Part shown: positions 27,188 to 34,121 of the stretch, in pieces
Layout: each line of letters begins with the position of its first letter
Numbering within the stretch: the stretch's first letter is position 1
NCBI GenBank assembly: GCA_018434075.1
Contig: JAHDQA010000126.1
Span: 1-64,000, forward strand
From: Tissierellaceae bacterium
GTDB lineage: Bacteria; Bacillota; Clostridia; Tissierellales; Tissierellaceae
Direction: 5' to 3'
DNA: 64,000 nucleotides
The notes under the pieces: model-generated
Seen by the model: the letters and a program-made list of their open reading frames with translations, nothing else
The model's database searches: none
Told to the model about the DNA's origin: nothing
Translations under genes and position numbers: made by a program

Positions 27188-28225
27188 CTATGCATATAGC
27201 TCTGTGAATATTTTTCTTAAGGTTTCTGATTCTCTCATCAAGTTAAGAGCGATAGCGGCATGACCTTTAGTATATCCATTTCCGATTATCATGGTTACAT
27301 CTTTTCCTACTCCTTCAGCTCCCAATGCAGCTTTTGTAAAGCTTGTTGCCATAGAGAAGAAATATACCAATCCATCATCTTTAGTAGCAAGAATCGATGA
27401 CATTTCAGTGTTTGGAATATTTACAGTGTTAATAACTATGTCTGCCATTTCTCCGTTTGTTGCTTCTGCTACCTTTTCCATGACTTCAACAGCATCTTGT
27501 GCATTTGCTTTGATGTATACGTCAGCTAAATTTGCGTCTTTTACTCTCTTTATAGTTTCATCTCTGCTTCCTATGCAGATTACTTTTCCTGTTACTCCTG
27601 CTCTTTTCTTTGCTTCATATAAGCAGAGCATTCCTGATTTTCCTGTTCCACCAAGTACAACTACAGTGTCTCCAGGTTTTACTAGTTTTGCAGTTTGTGC
27701 TGGTGCCCCTGCGACATCAAGTACGGAAAGGGCCAAGTTTTCTGGTATGTCATCTGGCAATTTAGCGTATATTCCTGATTCGAACAGTATCGCTTTACCC
27801 TTTATATCAACTTGATCAATATCTTTTCTTACTTCCAAAATCTCGTCTATTCTAAGTGGAGTAAGTGATAGAGAAACTAAAGTCGCGATTTTGTCGCCTA
27901 CTTTTAAGTCAGTTTTGCCCTCTAAAGCTGGTCCAATTTGTTCAACAGTTCCAATCAACATTCCACCTGAGCCTGTAACAGGGTTTTGGTGTTTCCCTCT
28001 CTCTGCAACAATACCCATCATTATTTTTTTGATTTCTTCAATATCTCCATTAGCCTGTTCTTTTATCTGAGTGAAGCTAGCTGAGTCTACATTAAGCGTT
28101 TTTACATCAATAAGTATTTCGTTGTCGTAGATTTCCATAGTGTTATCAATTTTTAATGCTGGTTGTGGAAGCACACCCTTTGGTTCAATAACTCTGTGTA
28201 CTCCATATGGACTTCCTTTTTTCAT
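27188..28225 (-). CDS. kdd: L-erythro-3,5-diaminohexanoate dehydrogenase
   Basis: This 345-residue NAD(P)-dependent dehydrogenase of the MDR (zinc-free) superfamily has the cofactor fold around [19 protein letters not shown]. The N-terminus [15 protein letters not shown] and its place at the head of kamABCDE identify it as Kdd, which oxidatively deaminates 3,5-diaminohexanoate to 5-amino-3-oxohexanoate. The start is ATG at 28225: GGAGGAG is six bases away, and the upstream TTG of the longer ORF lies too close. It is the first gene of the operon, about 30 bases behind the sigma-54 start site. The next enzymes (cleavage enzyme Kce and ammonia-lyase Kal) are not in the window. Confidence 0.93.
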   Translation of the reverse strand: MKKGSPYGVHRVIEPKGVLPQPALKIDNTMEIYDNEILIDVKTLNVDSASFTQIKEQANGDIEEIKKIMMGIVAERGKHQNPVTGSGGMLIGTVEQIGPALEGKTDLKVGDKIATLVSLSLTPLRIDEILEVRKDIDQVDIKGKAILFESGIYAKLPDDIPENLALSVLDVAGAPAQTAKLVKPGDTVVVLGGTGKSGMLCLYEAKKRAGVTGKVICIGSRDETIKRVKDANLADVYIKANAQDAVEVMEKVAEATNGEMADIVINTVNIPNTEMSSILATKDDGLVYFFSMATSFTKAALGAEGVGKDVTMIIGNGYTKGHAAIALNLMRESETLRKIFTELYA

Positions 28226-28264
28226 TGGCAACTCCTCCTTATATTTTTTTACACTATTTTATAA

Positions 28265-28280
28265 TGCAATTTTCGTGCCA
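28265..28280 (-). promoter_or_regulatory. Sigma-54 (-24/-12) promoter of the kdd-kam operon
   Basis: The minus strand reads TGGCACG-AAAA-TTGCA, matching the sigma-54 consensus TGGCAC(G)-N4-TTGC(A/T) at every key base with correct spacing between the GG and GC. Transcription would start near 28253, about 28 bases before the kdd start codon. A sigma-54 activator gene lies immediately upstream. Confidence 0.9.
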
Positions 28281-28350
28281 ATAATCTTTGTTAAAAAAAT
28301 AGCTATTTTCCTGACTTTATAAAAATAAAAGTCGGGAAAAGGTTTTTTAC

Positions 28351-28364
28351 GCCGAATATTCGGC
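28351..28364. promoter_or_regulatory. Upstream activator dyad of the kam promoter
   Basis: GCCGAATATTCGGC is a perfect 14-base palindrome centred about 104 bases upstream of the predicted start, the usual place for a sigma-54 activator site. Two near-identical dyads lie before the activator gene (29800-29837). Confidence 0.75.
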
Positions 28365-28372
28365 ATTAAAGT

Positions 28373-28394
28373 AAAAAAAGAGCCCAGAGGGCTC
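28373..28394 (-). terminator. Terminator of the sigma-54 activator gene
   Basis: The stem GAGCCC/GGGCTC (28380-28385 with 28389-28394) overlaps the stop codon and is followed by seven Ts on the minus strand. Confidence 0.85.
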
Positions 28395-29787
28395 ATTTTA
28401 ACTCAATATTGTATTTTTGAATTTTGTATTGGAGTGTTTGCCTTGGTATGTTTAAGGCTTCACTGGCTTTAGATATATTTCCATCTGTTGATTGCAGTGC
28501 TTCTAATATTAAGTTCTTTTCTGTATCTCTAAGCACTTGATTTAGATCAAGTTCTAGCTTCTTCTTATTTTTCTTATTGGCAATTCTCTTCATCTTCTCA
28601 GGTAAATGTTCTATATCTATTATGTCTACATCGTAGAGACTCATGACTCCTTCTATAAGGTGCTCCAATTCGCGGACATTTCCTTCCCAAGCATAGCTTT
28701 TCAATAAGTCTAGAGCTTTTTTGGATATGCCTTTAGTTTCCTTGTTTAAGAGCATATTGTATTTTTCAATGAAGTGATTGGTGAGCGTTTCGATGTCATC
28801 TTTTCTTTCTCTCAACGGAGGTATTTCCAACGTTATTACATTGAGCCTGTAAAACAAGTCTTTCCTCAACATCTTCTTATCTATCGCTTCTTCGGGATGA
28901 ATATTTAGCGCTGTGATTATTCTCACATCCACATTTTTTACTTTTGTATCTCCAACTCTCCTTACATTGCCGTCTTGAAGCACTCTTAAAAGCTTTGGTT
29001 GAAGTTCAAGAGGCATGGAGTTTATCTCGTCTAGAAACAATGTGCCTCCATTAGCTAACTCAAATAGTCCAGGCCTATCTTCAGCGCCAGTAAAGCCGCC
29101 TTTAGCAGTTCCAAATAATATTCCTTCCAAGAGGTTGGCAGGTAGAGCTGCACAGTTTTGAGCTATGAATGGTCCATGTCTTCTTTTGCTCCCACTATGG
29201 ATGGAGTGAACAAATAATTCCTTGCCTGTGCCCGTCTCTCCTGATACCATCACTGGCACATCTGATTCAGATGCTTTTTTTGCTAAAGCTTTCAATCTCA
29301 ATATTTCCTTGTTGTTGCCCACAATGTCATAAAATGTGTATTTAGCGTATTCATTAGTCGGACTTAGTTTGTCGTTTTTCTTGAATAATTGGCTCTGCAA
29401 ATCCACCACTTTTTCAGAGAGCTCCCTGACTTGCGTGATGTCTCTTGAAATTTCTATTGCACCCATTATCTTTCCTTTACTCTTTATGGGAATAGTGGAG
29501 TTTATTGTCGTTATTTTCTCCCCTTTGTAGTTTACAAAAGTCTGCTCTTTTCTCAATATAGGCTCTCCAGTTCTAATAGCAGTGAGCAAAGTGCTAGTTT
29601 GTTCATCTAAAGAAGGGTATATCTCCAACAGGTGCTTGCCAATAGCTTTATTTAATTCTACTCCATCTATCATTTGAGCAAATGCATTGTAATATATGCT
29701 CTTTCCAGAGGCATCTATTATATGTATTCCCTCCTCTAAATAATCCAATACCTCAAATATATTCTCCCTTAAAAATGTATCTTTCAT
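28393..29787 (-). CDS. PAS-domain sigma-54-dependent transcriptional activator
   Basis: This 464-residue bacterial enhancer-binding protein has one PAS domain (about 5-125: VLDYLEEGIHIIDASGKSIY, GAIEISRDIT). The AAA+ sigma-54-interaction domain follows (about 150-380), with Walker A GETGTGKE, Walker B LFLDEINSM and the sigma-54 contact loop GGFTGAE, a slight variant of GAFTGA. A Fis-type helix-turn-helix lies at 420-464 (NISKASEALNIPRQTLQYKI). It has no receiver domain, so the PAS domain probably senses a metabolite or redox state. It is placed directly upstream of, and parallel to, the sigma-54-controlled kam operon, and matching dyads precede both, so it very likely activates lysine fermentation genes and regulates itself. 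Confidence 0.92.
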   Translation of the reverse strand: MKDTFLRENIFEVLDYLEEGIHIIDASGKSIYYNAFAQMIDGVELNKAIGKHLLEIYPSLDEQTSTLLTAIRTGEPILRKEQTFVNYKGEKITTINSTIPIKSKGKIMGAIEISRDITQVRELSEKVVDLQSQLFKKNDKLSPTNEYAKYTFYDIVGNNKEILRLKALAKKASESDVPVMVSGETGTGKELFVHSIHSGSKRRHGPFIAQNCAALPANLLEGILFGTAKGGFTGAEDRPGLFELANGGTLFLDEINSMPLELQPKLLRVLQDGNVRRVGDTKVKNVDVRIITALNIHPEEAIDKKMLRKDLFYRLNVITLEIPPLRERKDDIETLTNHFIEKYNMLLNKETKGISKKALDLLKSYAWEGNVRELEHLIEGVMSLYDVDIIDIEHLPEKMKRIANKKNKKKLELDLNQVLRDTEKNLILEALQSTDGNISKASEALNIPRQTLQYKIQKYNIELK

Positions 29788-29799
29788 ATTATCCCTCCA

Positions 29800-29837
29800 T
29801 GCCGAATTTTAGGCATTTACCGCCGAATTTTAGGCAG
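29800..29837. promoter_or_regulatory. Pair of activator-type dyads upstream of the sigma-54 regulator gene
   Basis: GCCGAATTTTAGGC occurs at 29801-29814 and again at 29822-29835, 21 bases apart (two helical turns). Each differs from the kam-upstream dyad only in the centre (AATATTC versus AATTTTA). They overlap the 5' leader of the regulator gene, suggesting autoregulation. Confidence 0.7.
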
Positions 29838-29881
29838 GTTTTCCCTGCCAAATAGTTGCAATTTCCTATACTTTTCTGAAT

Positions 29882-30724
29882 TTATTTTGTTAAAGTGTGG
29901 AAACAATATGGATATTTTTGCTCCATTTTCTTCCTAGCATATTTTAATTTTTCAATATCTTCGTATATAGAAAATACACTAGCACCACTTCCGCTCATAA
30001 GAGCTCCTAATGCTCCATTTTGAAGCATAAAGTCTTTTATATCTTTTATTATTGGAAATTCTTCAAAGACTACCTTTTCCATTTTGTTTTCAAGCTTATT
30101 TGCCACTGTATGCAAATCATCCATTTCAATCGCTTTTATGAGTCCTTCCATGTCAATTCTATTGTCATCAATCTTGATTTTACTGTAAACATAGGGTGTC
30201 GAGATCTCAAACCCGGGATTTACAAGTAGTATATGTTTGTTTTTAAATGATTTAATGTCTCTTAATCTCTCGCCTTTACCCTCAGCTAATTTTGTGCCAC
30301 CCACTAAGCAAAATGGGACATCAGACCCTAGCTCTTCTCCTATCTCCATAAGTTTTTCGATCGAAAGCTTCAAACCCCACATTTGATTTAGCGCAAGCAA
30401 AGTCGAAGCCGCATTTGTGCTACCGCCAGCAAGGCCAGCTGAGAGTGGTATATTTTTAGTTATTTTTACTTTGATTCCCGTTTTTGTATTGGCAATTTCC
30501 GCCATTTTCTTGTACGCTTTACAAACCAAGTTGTTTTCATCAATCGGCAATTTATTGTTGTTGGTTGTGATTTCCACGCCTGATTTTATCTCTTCAAATA
30601 TCAATTTGTCACATAGAGATATTTCCTGCATTATTGTTCGGATTTCATGGTATCCGTCTTCTCTTCTACTTAGTACATCGAGTGCAAGGTTTATTTTTGC
30701 GTTTGCATCAATTTCGTAAACCAC
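29882..30724 (-). CDS. ispE: 4-diphosphocytidyl-2-C-methyl-D-erythritol kinase
   Basis: This 280-residue GHMP kinase of the non-mevalonate isoprenoid pathway phosphorylates CDP-methylerythritol. The N-terminal AKINLALDVLSRREDGYHE (about 8-26) is typical. The ATP-binding loop is PLSAGLAGGSTNAASTLLAL (about 93-112), and the C-terminal MSGSGASVF is the third GHMP motif. It begins with GTG behind AGGAGAGA. It sits downstream of veg, as in Bacillus subtilis, where veg and ispE are near neighbours, but has its own spacing of about 118 bases that includes the veg terminator. Confidence 0.95.
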   Translation of the reverse strand: MVYEIDANAKINLALDVLSRREDGYHEIRTIMQEISLCDKLIFEEIKSGVEITTNNNKLPIDENNLVCKAYKKMAEIANTKTGIKVKITKNIPLSAGLAGGSTNAASTLLALNQMWGLKLSIEKLMEIGEELGSDVPFCLVGGTKLAEGKGERLRDIKSFKNKHILLVNPGFEISTPYVYSKIKIDDNRIDMEGLIKAIEMDDLHTVANKLENKMEKVVFEEFPIIKDIKDFMLQNGALGALMSGSGASVFSIYEDIEKLKYARKKMEQKYPYCFHTLTK

Positions 30725-30786
30725 TATATCTCTCCTCGCATTGTTTTATATAATTATACCATATGCAAAATATTTTTTAAATGAAA

Positions 30787-30811
30787 AAGGACCTGCTTTG
30801 AGCAGATCCTT
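30787..30811 (-). terminator. Terminator of veg
   Basis: The hairpin AAGGA-CTGCT / AGCAG-TCCTT (one internal mismatch) is followed by TTTTTCAT on the minus strand, 32 bases past the veg stop. Confidence 0.75.
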
Positions 30812-30842
30812 AAACTCGATTTATGTCGTCTTATAGTATTTC

Positions 30843-31079
30843 TTAATCTTCTAAAATTGTGATTTCTACAGTAGATGTGAGCACATCAGAATAAGTGTAG
30901 CTAACCATTCTGGTGTTGTCATAGTCGTTGTTAATACGGACTACGAAAAGACTGGGATATGCAGATTCTAGTATTCCCTCTCTAACAGTTGTCTTTTTTC
31001 TACCTTTGTTTGCTTTAAGTCTTACTTTTTTTCCAATGCATCCCTCTAAATCTTCTCTGATTTTGGTTATACTATCCAT
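30843..31079 (-). CDS. veg: Veg family protein
   Basis: This 78-residue basic protein is conserved across Firmicutes. It starts MDSITKIREDLEGCIGKKVR, is rich in lysine and arginine (KANKGRKKTTVREG) and ends in a beta-rich SH3-like region with VSYTYSDVLTSTVEI. In Bacillus, Veg affects biofilm formation and is very highly expressed. The ORF can extend to a GTG at 31094, but that GTG lies inside the ribosome site GGAAGGTGG, so I start at ATG 31079. A consensus promoter and its place next to ispE and rsmA support the call. Confidence 0.92.
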   Translation of the reverse strand: MDSITKIREDLEGCIGKKVRLKANKGRKKTTVREGILESAYPSLFVVRINNDYDNTRMVSYTYSDVLTSTVEITILED

Positions 31080-31154
31080 ACCTATTAAAACCACCTTCCA
31101 AAGGAATCTCCCTTAACGGGGCAGAAGGAGTGTAGGGACACTCATCATAGGTAT

Positions 31155-31183
31155 AGTATAACACGGGGCAAACAAAAAGTCAA
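31155..31183 (-). promoter_or_regulatory. Strong promoter of veg
   Basis: TTGACT (31178-31183) and TATACT (31155-31160) are spaced by 17 bases on the minus strand. The veg promoter is known in Bacillus as one of the strongest sigma-A promoters. The leader of about 70 bases holds a small AGTGT/ACACT hairpin. Confidence 0.85.
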
Positions 31184-31261
31184 ACGTTCAACATTATACT
31201 ATTTATACCCTGATACTGTCAATAATAACTATTGTTTATTTTATTAAGATTTATTAATAAT

Positions 31262-32611
31262 TTATATGTGTAAAATCAATCTTGCAAAGTAGAAATAAAT
31301 TGTCAAGCTTATGGCATCTGCAATTGTTGTGATAAGTGGTCCCGCCATAATTGCTGGGTCTATTTTAAATTTCTTTGCAATAATTGGCAGTATGCCGCCT
31401 AATAGCTTTGAGATAACTATTACCACAATTAGAGTCAGGCAAACCAGAAGCGAAATATTAAAATCAATCTTTTCTAGATAATACAATCTCAAGAAATTTA
31501 TAAATGAAAGTACTACACCTACGATTATCGAAATTCTAAACTCTTTCCACAATACCTTAGCGAAATCTTTCATTTCGATTTCTCCTGTTGCCAGACCTCT
31601 TATAACGAGTGTCGATGATTGGCTACCTGAGTTTCCTGCTGTATCCATTAGCATTGGTATGAATGAATTCAAAACAATCATAGCTGTCAGAACTTCTTCA
31701 GCTCCATTTATTATCCTGCCTGAAATTGTGGCTGATACCATCAATATCAATAGCCATAATATCCTATGCTTTGCTAATTCAAATACGTTCGACTCCAAAT
31801 AGGCTTCATCTGATGGCGCCATTGCTGCCATTCTTTGAAAGTCTTCAGTTGCTTCTTGTTCCATTACATCCATGATGTCGTCAACGGTTATGATTCCTGT
31901 AAGTCTGTTTTCATTGTCAACAACCGGAAGAGCTAAAAATCCGTATTTTCTAAATATGTTGGCGACAGTTTCTTGATCGTCATGAGTGTTTACATATATG
32001 ACATCTCTTTCCATTATGTCCTCAATTCTTTGATCCAGCTCAGATGTGACAAGTTTTCTAAGGGAGATAATTCCTTCCAGCTTTCTATTTTCATCAGTTA
32101 CATAGCACGTATAGACCGTTTCTTTATTCAATCCTGTCTCTTTTATATGTTGCAGCGCTTCTCTTACTGTCATGTTTTTCTTTAAATCGACATACTCTAT
32201 AGTCATTATGCTTCCTGCAGAATCAGGTGGATATTTCAAAAATTGATTTATTAAATCCCTTTCTTCCTTGTTGGATTGCAATAATATCTTATTCACAATA
32301 TTTGCTGGCATCTCTTCTAAAAGGTCGATCATATCATCAAAATATAACTCTTCTACAATGTACTTGAGCTCCTTGTCTGTTATGACTTTTATGATCTCTC
32401 TTTGCCTGTCTGATGTCAAATGTGCAAAAACATCAACCGCAAGGTCTTTTGGGAGCATTCTAAATAACAGCACAGCAGTTTGAGCATCAATTTCATTCAA
32501 AATATCAGCTAAATCTACTTCGTTCATCTCTTTTAGGATTTCTTTGAGCTCCACATATTTCTTTCTTGCAACTAGATCCAAAATTAGCTCTAATTGTTTT
32601 TCTTTGTCCAT
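31262..32611 (-). CDS. mgtE: Magnesium channel/transporter MgtE
   Basis: This 449-residue protein has an N-terminal superhelical domain (about 1-130) followed by two CBS domains (about 135-255: IMTIEYVDLKKNMTVREAL, DIMERDVIYVNTHDDQETVA). Five membrane helices follow from about 285 to the end, with the signature NSFIPMLMDTAGNSGSQSS and the pore-side GGILPIIAKKFKIDPAIMAGPL. MgtE dimers let Mg2+ in and are gated by Mg2+ binding to the cytosolic domains. A ribosome site GGAGG is set directly after the stop of a small upstream ORF. No canonical M-box riboswitch is seen; instead a leader with competing stems is present. Confidence 0.95.
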   Translation of the reverse strand: MDKEKQLELILDLVARKKYVELKEILKEMNEVDLADILNEIDAQTAVLLFRMLPKDLAVDVFAHLTSDRQREIIKVITDKELKYIVEELYFDDMIDLLEEMPANIVNKILLQSNKEERDLINQFLKYPPDSAGSIMTIEYVDLKKNMTVREALQHIKETGLNKETVYTCYVTDENRKLEGIISLRKLVTSELDQRIEDIMERDVIYVNTHDDQETVANIFRKYGFLALPVVDNENRLTGIITVDDIMDVMEQEATEDFQRMAAMAPSDEAYLESNVFELAKHRILWLLILMVSATISGRIINGAEEVLTAMIVLNSFIPMLMDTAGNSGSQSSTLVIRGLATGEIEMKDFAKVLWKEFRISIIVGVVLSFINFLRLYYLEKIDFNISLLVCLTLIVVIVISKLLGGILPIIAKKFKIDPAIMAGPLITTIADAISLTIYFYFARLILHI

Positions 32612-32622
32612 AGTATTCCTCC

Positions 32623-32712
32623 TTATTCAGTTTTCGAGGAACCACAGACAATGGCTGTGGTTCCAGTTATTAAGCTTTTACCTTCGGGCAGCGGACTAGA
32701 ATCCACAGCCAT
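32623..32712 (-). CDS. Upstream ORF in the mgtE leader (29 codons)
   Basis: An open frame begins ATG GCT GTG GAT, encoding MAVDSSPLPEGK and ending SSKTE, with AAAGGAG just upstream. The spacing to the ATG is only two bases, but the in-frame GTG at 32706 is eight bases away, so the product may be 27 residues. Its stop TAA directly precedes the GGAGG of mgtE, 11 bases before the mgtE start, so the genes are placed for translational coupling. The PLP segment near the N-terminus recalls ribosome-destabilising leader peptides of Mg2+-responsive transport genes, but no homology is claimed. It may be regulatory only. Confidence 0.45.
   Translation of the reverse strand: MAVDSSPLPEGKSLITGTTAIVCGSSKTE
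32638..32712 (-). promoter_or_regulatory. Mutually exclusive stems in the mgtE leader
   Basis: Segment 1 (32703-32712) pairs over 10 bases with segment 2 (32651-32660). Segment 2 (32655-32664) also pairs over 10 bases with segment 3 (32638-32647). The shared CCACAG makes the two stems exclusive. The 1:2 stem covers the start codons of the upstream ORF. No U-run follows the 2:3 stem, so control would be translational or by another termination mode. Confidence 0.6.
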
Positions 32713-32740
32713 CACTCCTTTCAAAATAAAATGCACCTAT

Positions 32741-32749
32741 ATTATAGCA
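32741..32749 (-). promoter_or_regulatory. Extended -10 promoter element of mgtE
   Basis: The minus strand reads TGCTATAAT, an extended -10 motif with a perfect hexamer at 32741-32746. There is no good -35; the upstream DNA is the terminator of the selenoprotein gene. Transcription would start near 32734. Confidence 0.6.
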
Positions 32750-32750
32750 C

Positions 32751-32779
32751 AAAAAAAGGTGGTCTTCCCACCTTTTTTT
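32751..32779. terminator. Terminator of the HesB-like selenoprotein gene
   Basis: AAAAAAAGGTGG pairs with CCACCTTTTTTT around a five-base loop, two bases past the stop codon. It ends in seven Ts. Confidence 0.88.
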
Positions 32780-32781
32780 GT

Positions 32782-33087
32782 TTAGCAGCTCGATTCTTTA
32801 GCCATGCCATTTGGCAAAATGCTGAAACCTCGTCTTAGCCAATTGTCACTATAATCTATAGTGAATGAATCAAAATTTTCAAAAGCTAAATCTTCTAAAT
32901 AAAATTTGAATCCATCAGCCTCTACTTCAACGTCTCCTTCTTTTGGCTCATCCAGAGCCATACCAAAGCTTGGGCCGCTTCAACCATAGCCAGCTAAAAA
33001 AATTCTCAATGCTTTTGCATTGTCTTTTCTGCTATCAAGAACTTTTTTTAGTTCTTCCTTTGCAGAATCTGTCAACATTATTTCCAT
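32782..33087 (-). CDS. HesB/IscA-like selenoprotein (in-frame UGA read as selenocysteine)
   Basis: The 102-codon frame runs from ATG (33087, behind AGGAGTG) to TAA. One in-frame TGA at codon 36 (32980-32982) splits it, which hides it from a normal ORF scan. Read through, it gives MEIMLTDSAKEELKKVLDS...LAGYG-U-SGPSFGMALDEP...MAKESSC, 101 residues. This is the A-type HesB/IscA fold, with the UGA exactly where the first metal-binding cysteine of IscA stands. The sequence stays conserved on both sides. A SECIS-like hairpin follows. HesB-like selenoproteins with GU-SGPS are known from clostridia. A C-terminal Cys101 remains as partner. The role is probably Fe-S or persulfide/metal chemistry; the true substrate is unknown. 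Confidence 0.87.
32944..32960 (-). promoter_or_regulatory. Bacterial SECIS-like hairpin
   Basis: In the RNA sense UGGCUC and GAGCCA form a perfect 6-bp stem with loop UGGAU, within the coding frame. The loop starts 26 nt after the UGA and has a G among its first two bases, as bacterial SECIS elements require (16-37 nt spacing). Confidence 0.8.
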
Positions 33088-33099
33088 TTTATCACTCCT

Positions 33100-33116
33100 A
33101 TACCCCCTTATGGTAT
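33100..33116. promoter_or_regulatory. CsoR/CstR-like operator upstream of the selenoprotein gene
   Basis: ATACCCCCTTATGGTAT is a pseudo-palindrome with ATACC/GGTAT arms and a C-tract, as in operators of the CsoR/CstR family of copper or persulfide repressors. It covers the predicted start site, just before the ribosome site. A sister site is at 34125-34141. Confidence 0.7.
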
Positions 33117-33120
33117 ATTA

Positions 33121-33149
33121 ATAATAAATCTTTTTATTTGTTTTGTCAA
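33121..33149 (-). promoter_or_regulatory. Promoter of the selenoprotein gene
   Basis: TTGACA (33144-33149) and TATTAT (33121-33126) are spaced by 17 bases on the minus strand. The operator-like dyad lies directly downstream. Confidence 0.82.
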
Positions 33150-33155
33150 TATATT

Positions 33156-33509
33156 TTATACTCTTCTTCCAGGGAGCAGCGCATCTACTATGCCTAAAAC
33201 CAAGGCGCCTATAATTGCTCCCAGTATTGTGATATTGTAACCGTCGACAAAGTATCTGGTCAAGTATAAAACTAGAGCCGTCACAATAAAACCTATAGCC
33301 CCTGCTCCAAATGGAGAAGCGTTAACCCCTACTACCTTTACAGCTACCCAATTTAGCACTCCTATTACTATTGCCGCAAGAATCAAAGTCCCAATCCCAG
33401 ATGTGCTAAAACCGGGTGTGAAAAATGCTGTTATCCCTAAAACAACAGCTGAAACTATTATCTTAACGATCAAATCTAAAATCCCTGAATTATTTTTTGA
33501 ATCACTCAT
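33156..33509 (-). CDS. Phage holin family / YvlD-like small membrane protein
   Basis: This 117-residue protein has about four hydrophobic helices (IVKIIVSAVVLGITAFF, IGTLILAAIVIGVLNWVAV, GAGAIGFIVTALVLYL, ITILGAIIGALVLGIVDAL) and no soluble domain. It matches the phage-holin-4 superfamily, which in non-phage genomes includes YvlD-type membrane proteins of unknown role. Nothing else phage-like is near, so it is probably chromosomal and not a lysis protein. I start at ATG 33509 behind AGGAGGCGAT; the ORF can extend to 33584 but that part lacks a ribosome site. The -35 box of the next minus-strand gene lies just after its stop. Confidence 0.75.
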   Translation of the reverse strand: MSDSKNNSGILDLIVKIIVSAVVLGITAFFTPGFSTSGIGTLILAAIVIGVLNWVAVKVVGVNASPFGAGAIGFIVTALVLYLTRYFVDGYNITILGAIIGALVLGIVDALLPGRRV

Positions 33510-33635
33510 GATATCGCCTCCTATGTATATTATTCCCAAAAATTGATTTTTGAAACAATTACAATTTAAAAAAACACTAGCCAAAATTTAATTTATATGC
33601 TAGTATTATAGTATGAATTAAAGGGGGTTTTGAAT

Positions 33636-33821
33636 ATGGAAATTAAAAAAGATATGCTAATCGGCGAAGTTATCAGGAAAAAACCTGAAGCAATAGAAAT
33701 ACTTCTTAGACATGGAATGGGCTGTGTAGGATGCCCTTCAAGCCAAATGGAAAGCCTTGAAGAAGCAGCTATGGTTCATGGTCTTGATTTAAACAGCCTT
33801 ATGAAAGATCTAAACGCATAA
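33636..33821 (+). CDS. DUF1858 domain protein (CxGCxxC redox-type)
   Basis: This 61-residue protein is a single DUF1858 domain: MEIKKDMLIGEVIRKKPEAI, then LLRHGMGCVGCPSSQMESLEEAA. The two cysteines in GMGCVGCP form the conserved pair of this family, related to the N-terminal domain of iron-sulfur repair proteins (ScdA/RIC) and often linked with hybrid-cluster or thiol chemistry. ATG 33636 is used because AAAGGGGG lies nine bases upstream; a TTG two codons earlier is too close. It faces the glutaredoxin-like gene and shares its terminator. The biochemical role is unknown. Confidence 0.88.
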   Translation: MEIKKDMLIGEVIRKKPEAIEILLRHGMGCVGCPSSQMESLEEAAMVHGLDLNSLMKDLNA

Positions 33822-33851
33822 AAAATAGGGTAGATAATCTACCCTATTTTT
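33821..33851. terminator. Bidirectional terminator between DUF1858 and glutaredoxin genes
   Basis: A 14-bp perfect stem (AAAAATAGGGTAGA and its complement) with loop TAA has a T-run on each strand. It touches the stop codons of both convergent genes. Confidence 0.9.
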
Positions 33852-34082
33852 TTATGCTCCCAAAAGAGCATCTATTTTGTCTTTGTCAAATCCAACTATT
33901 TCTTCGCCATCAATTAAAATGACTGGTACACCCATATGTCCCATTGCCATTAATTCTTTTCTTGCTTCATTGTCAGTTGAGACATTTTTTTCAACATAAT
34001 CTACACCTTTTTCTTTTAGATGATTTTTTGCCATGGTGCAGTATGGGCAAGTGCTGCTTGTATATACTACGACATTTTTCAT
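33852..34082 (-). CDS. Glutaredoxin-like (NrdH/Grx) protein
   Basis: This 76-residue thioredoxin-fold protein starts MKNVVVYTSSTCPYCTMAKN. The active site CPYC is at Cys12/Cys15, the cis-Pro motif GVPVI near 50-54 and GFDKDKID near the end. It should reduce disulfides or handle persulfides or mixed disulfides; the electron donor is unknown. ATG 34082 is chosen with GGAGGGG six bases upstream, in place of the TTG at 34097 that overlaps that site. A consensus promoter contains a CsoR/CstR-like operator in its spacer, shared with the selenoprotein gene, so it is probably induced by metal or sulfur stress. Confidence 0.9.
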   Translation of the reverse strand: MKNVVVYTSSTCPYCTMAKNHLKEKGVDYVEKNVSTDNEARKELMAMGHMGVPVILIDGEEIVGFDKDKIDALLGA

Positions 34083-34121
34083 AGTTATCCCCTCCAATTA
34101 TTTAATATATCTGTTACATTT

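Noticed and set aside
29833..29849. Second sigma-54 promoter near the regulator gene
   Set aside because: TGGCA is present, but the distance from GG to GC is two bases too long; the DNA forms a GGCAGG/CCTGCC hairpin.
32612..32750. M-box (ykoK) Mg2+ riboswitch before mgtE
   Set aside because: The leader is too short and lacks the conserved M-box core; it holds an upstream ORF and competing stems instead.
32782..33087. HesB-like frame as a pseudogene broken by a stop
   Set aside because: It has only one TGA, exactly at the catalytic Cys position; the sequence is conserved on both sides, a SECIS-like hairpin has proper spacing, and the promoter and terminator are intact.
33156..33509. Holin-like gene as sign of a prophage
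   Set aside because: No integrase, capsid, endolysin or att repeat is nearby; the family also contains chromosomal YvlD-type proteins.
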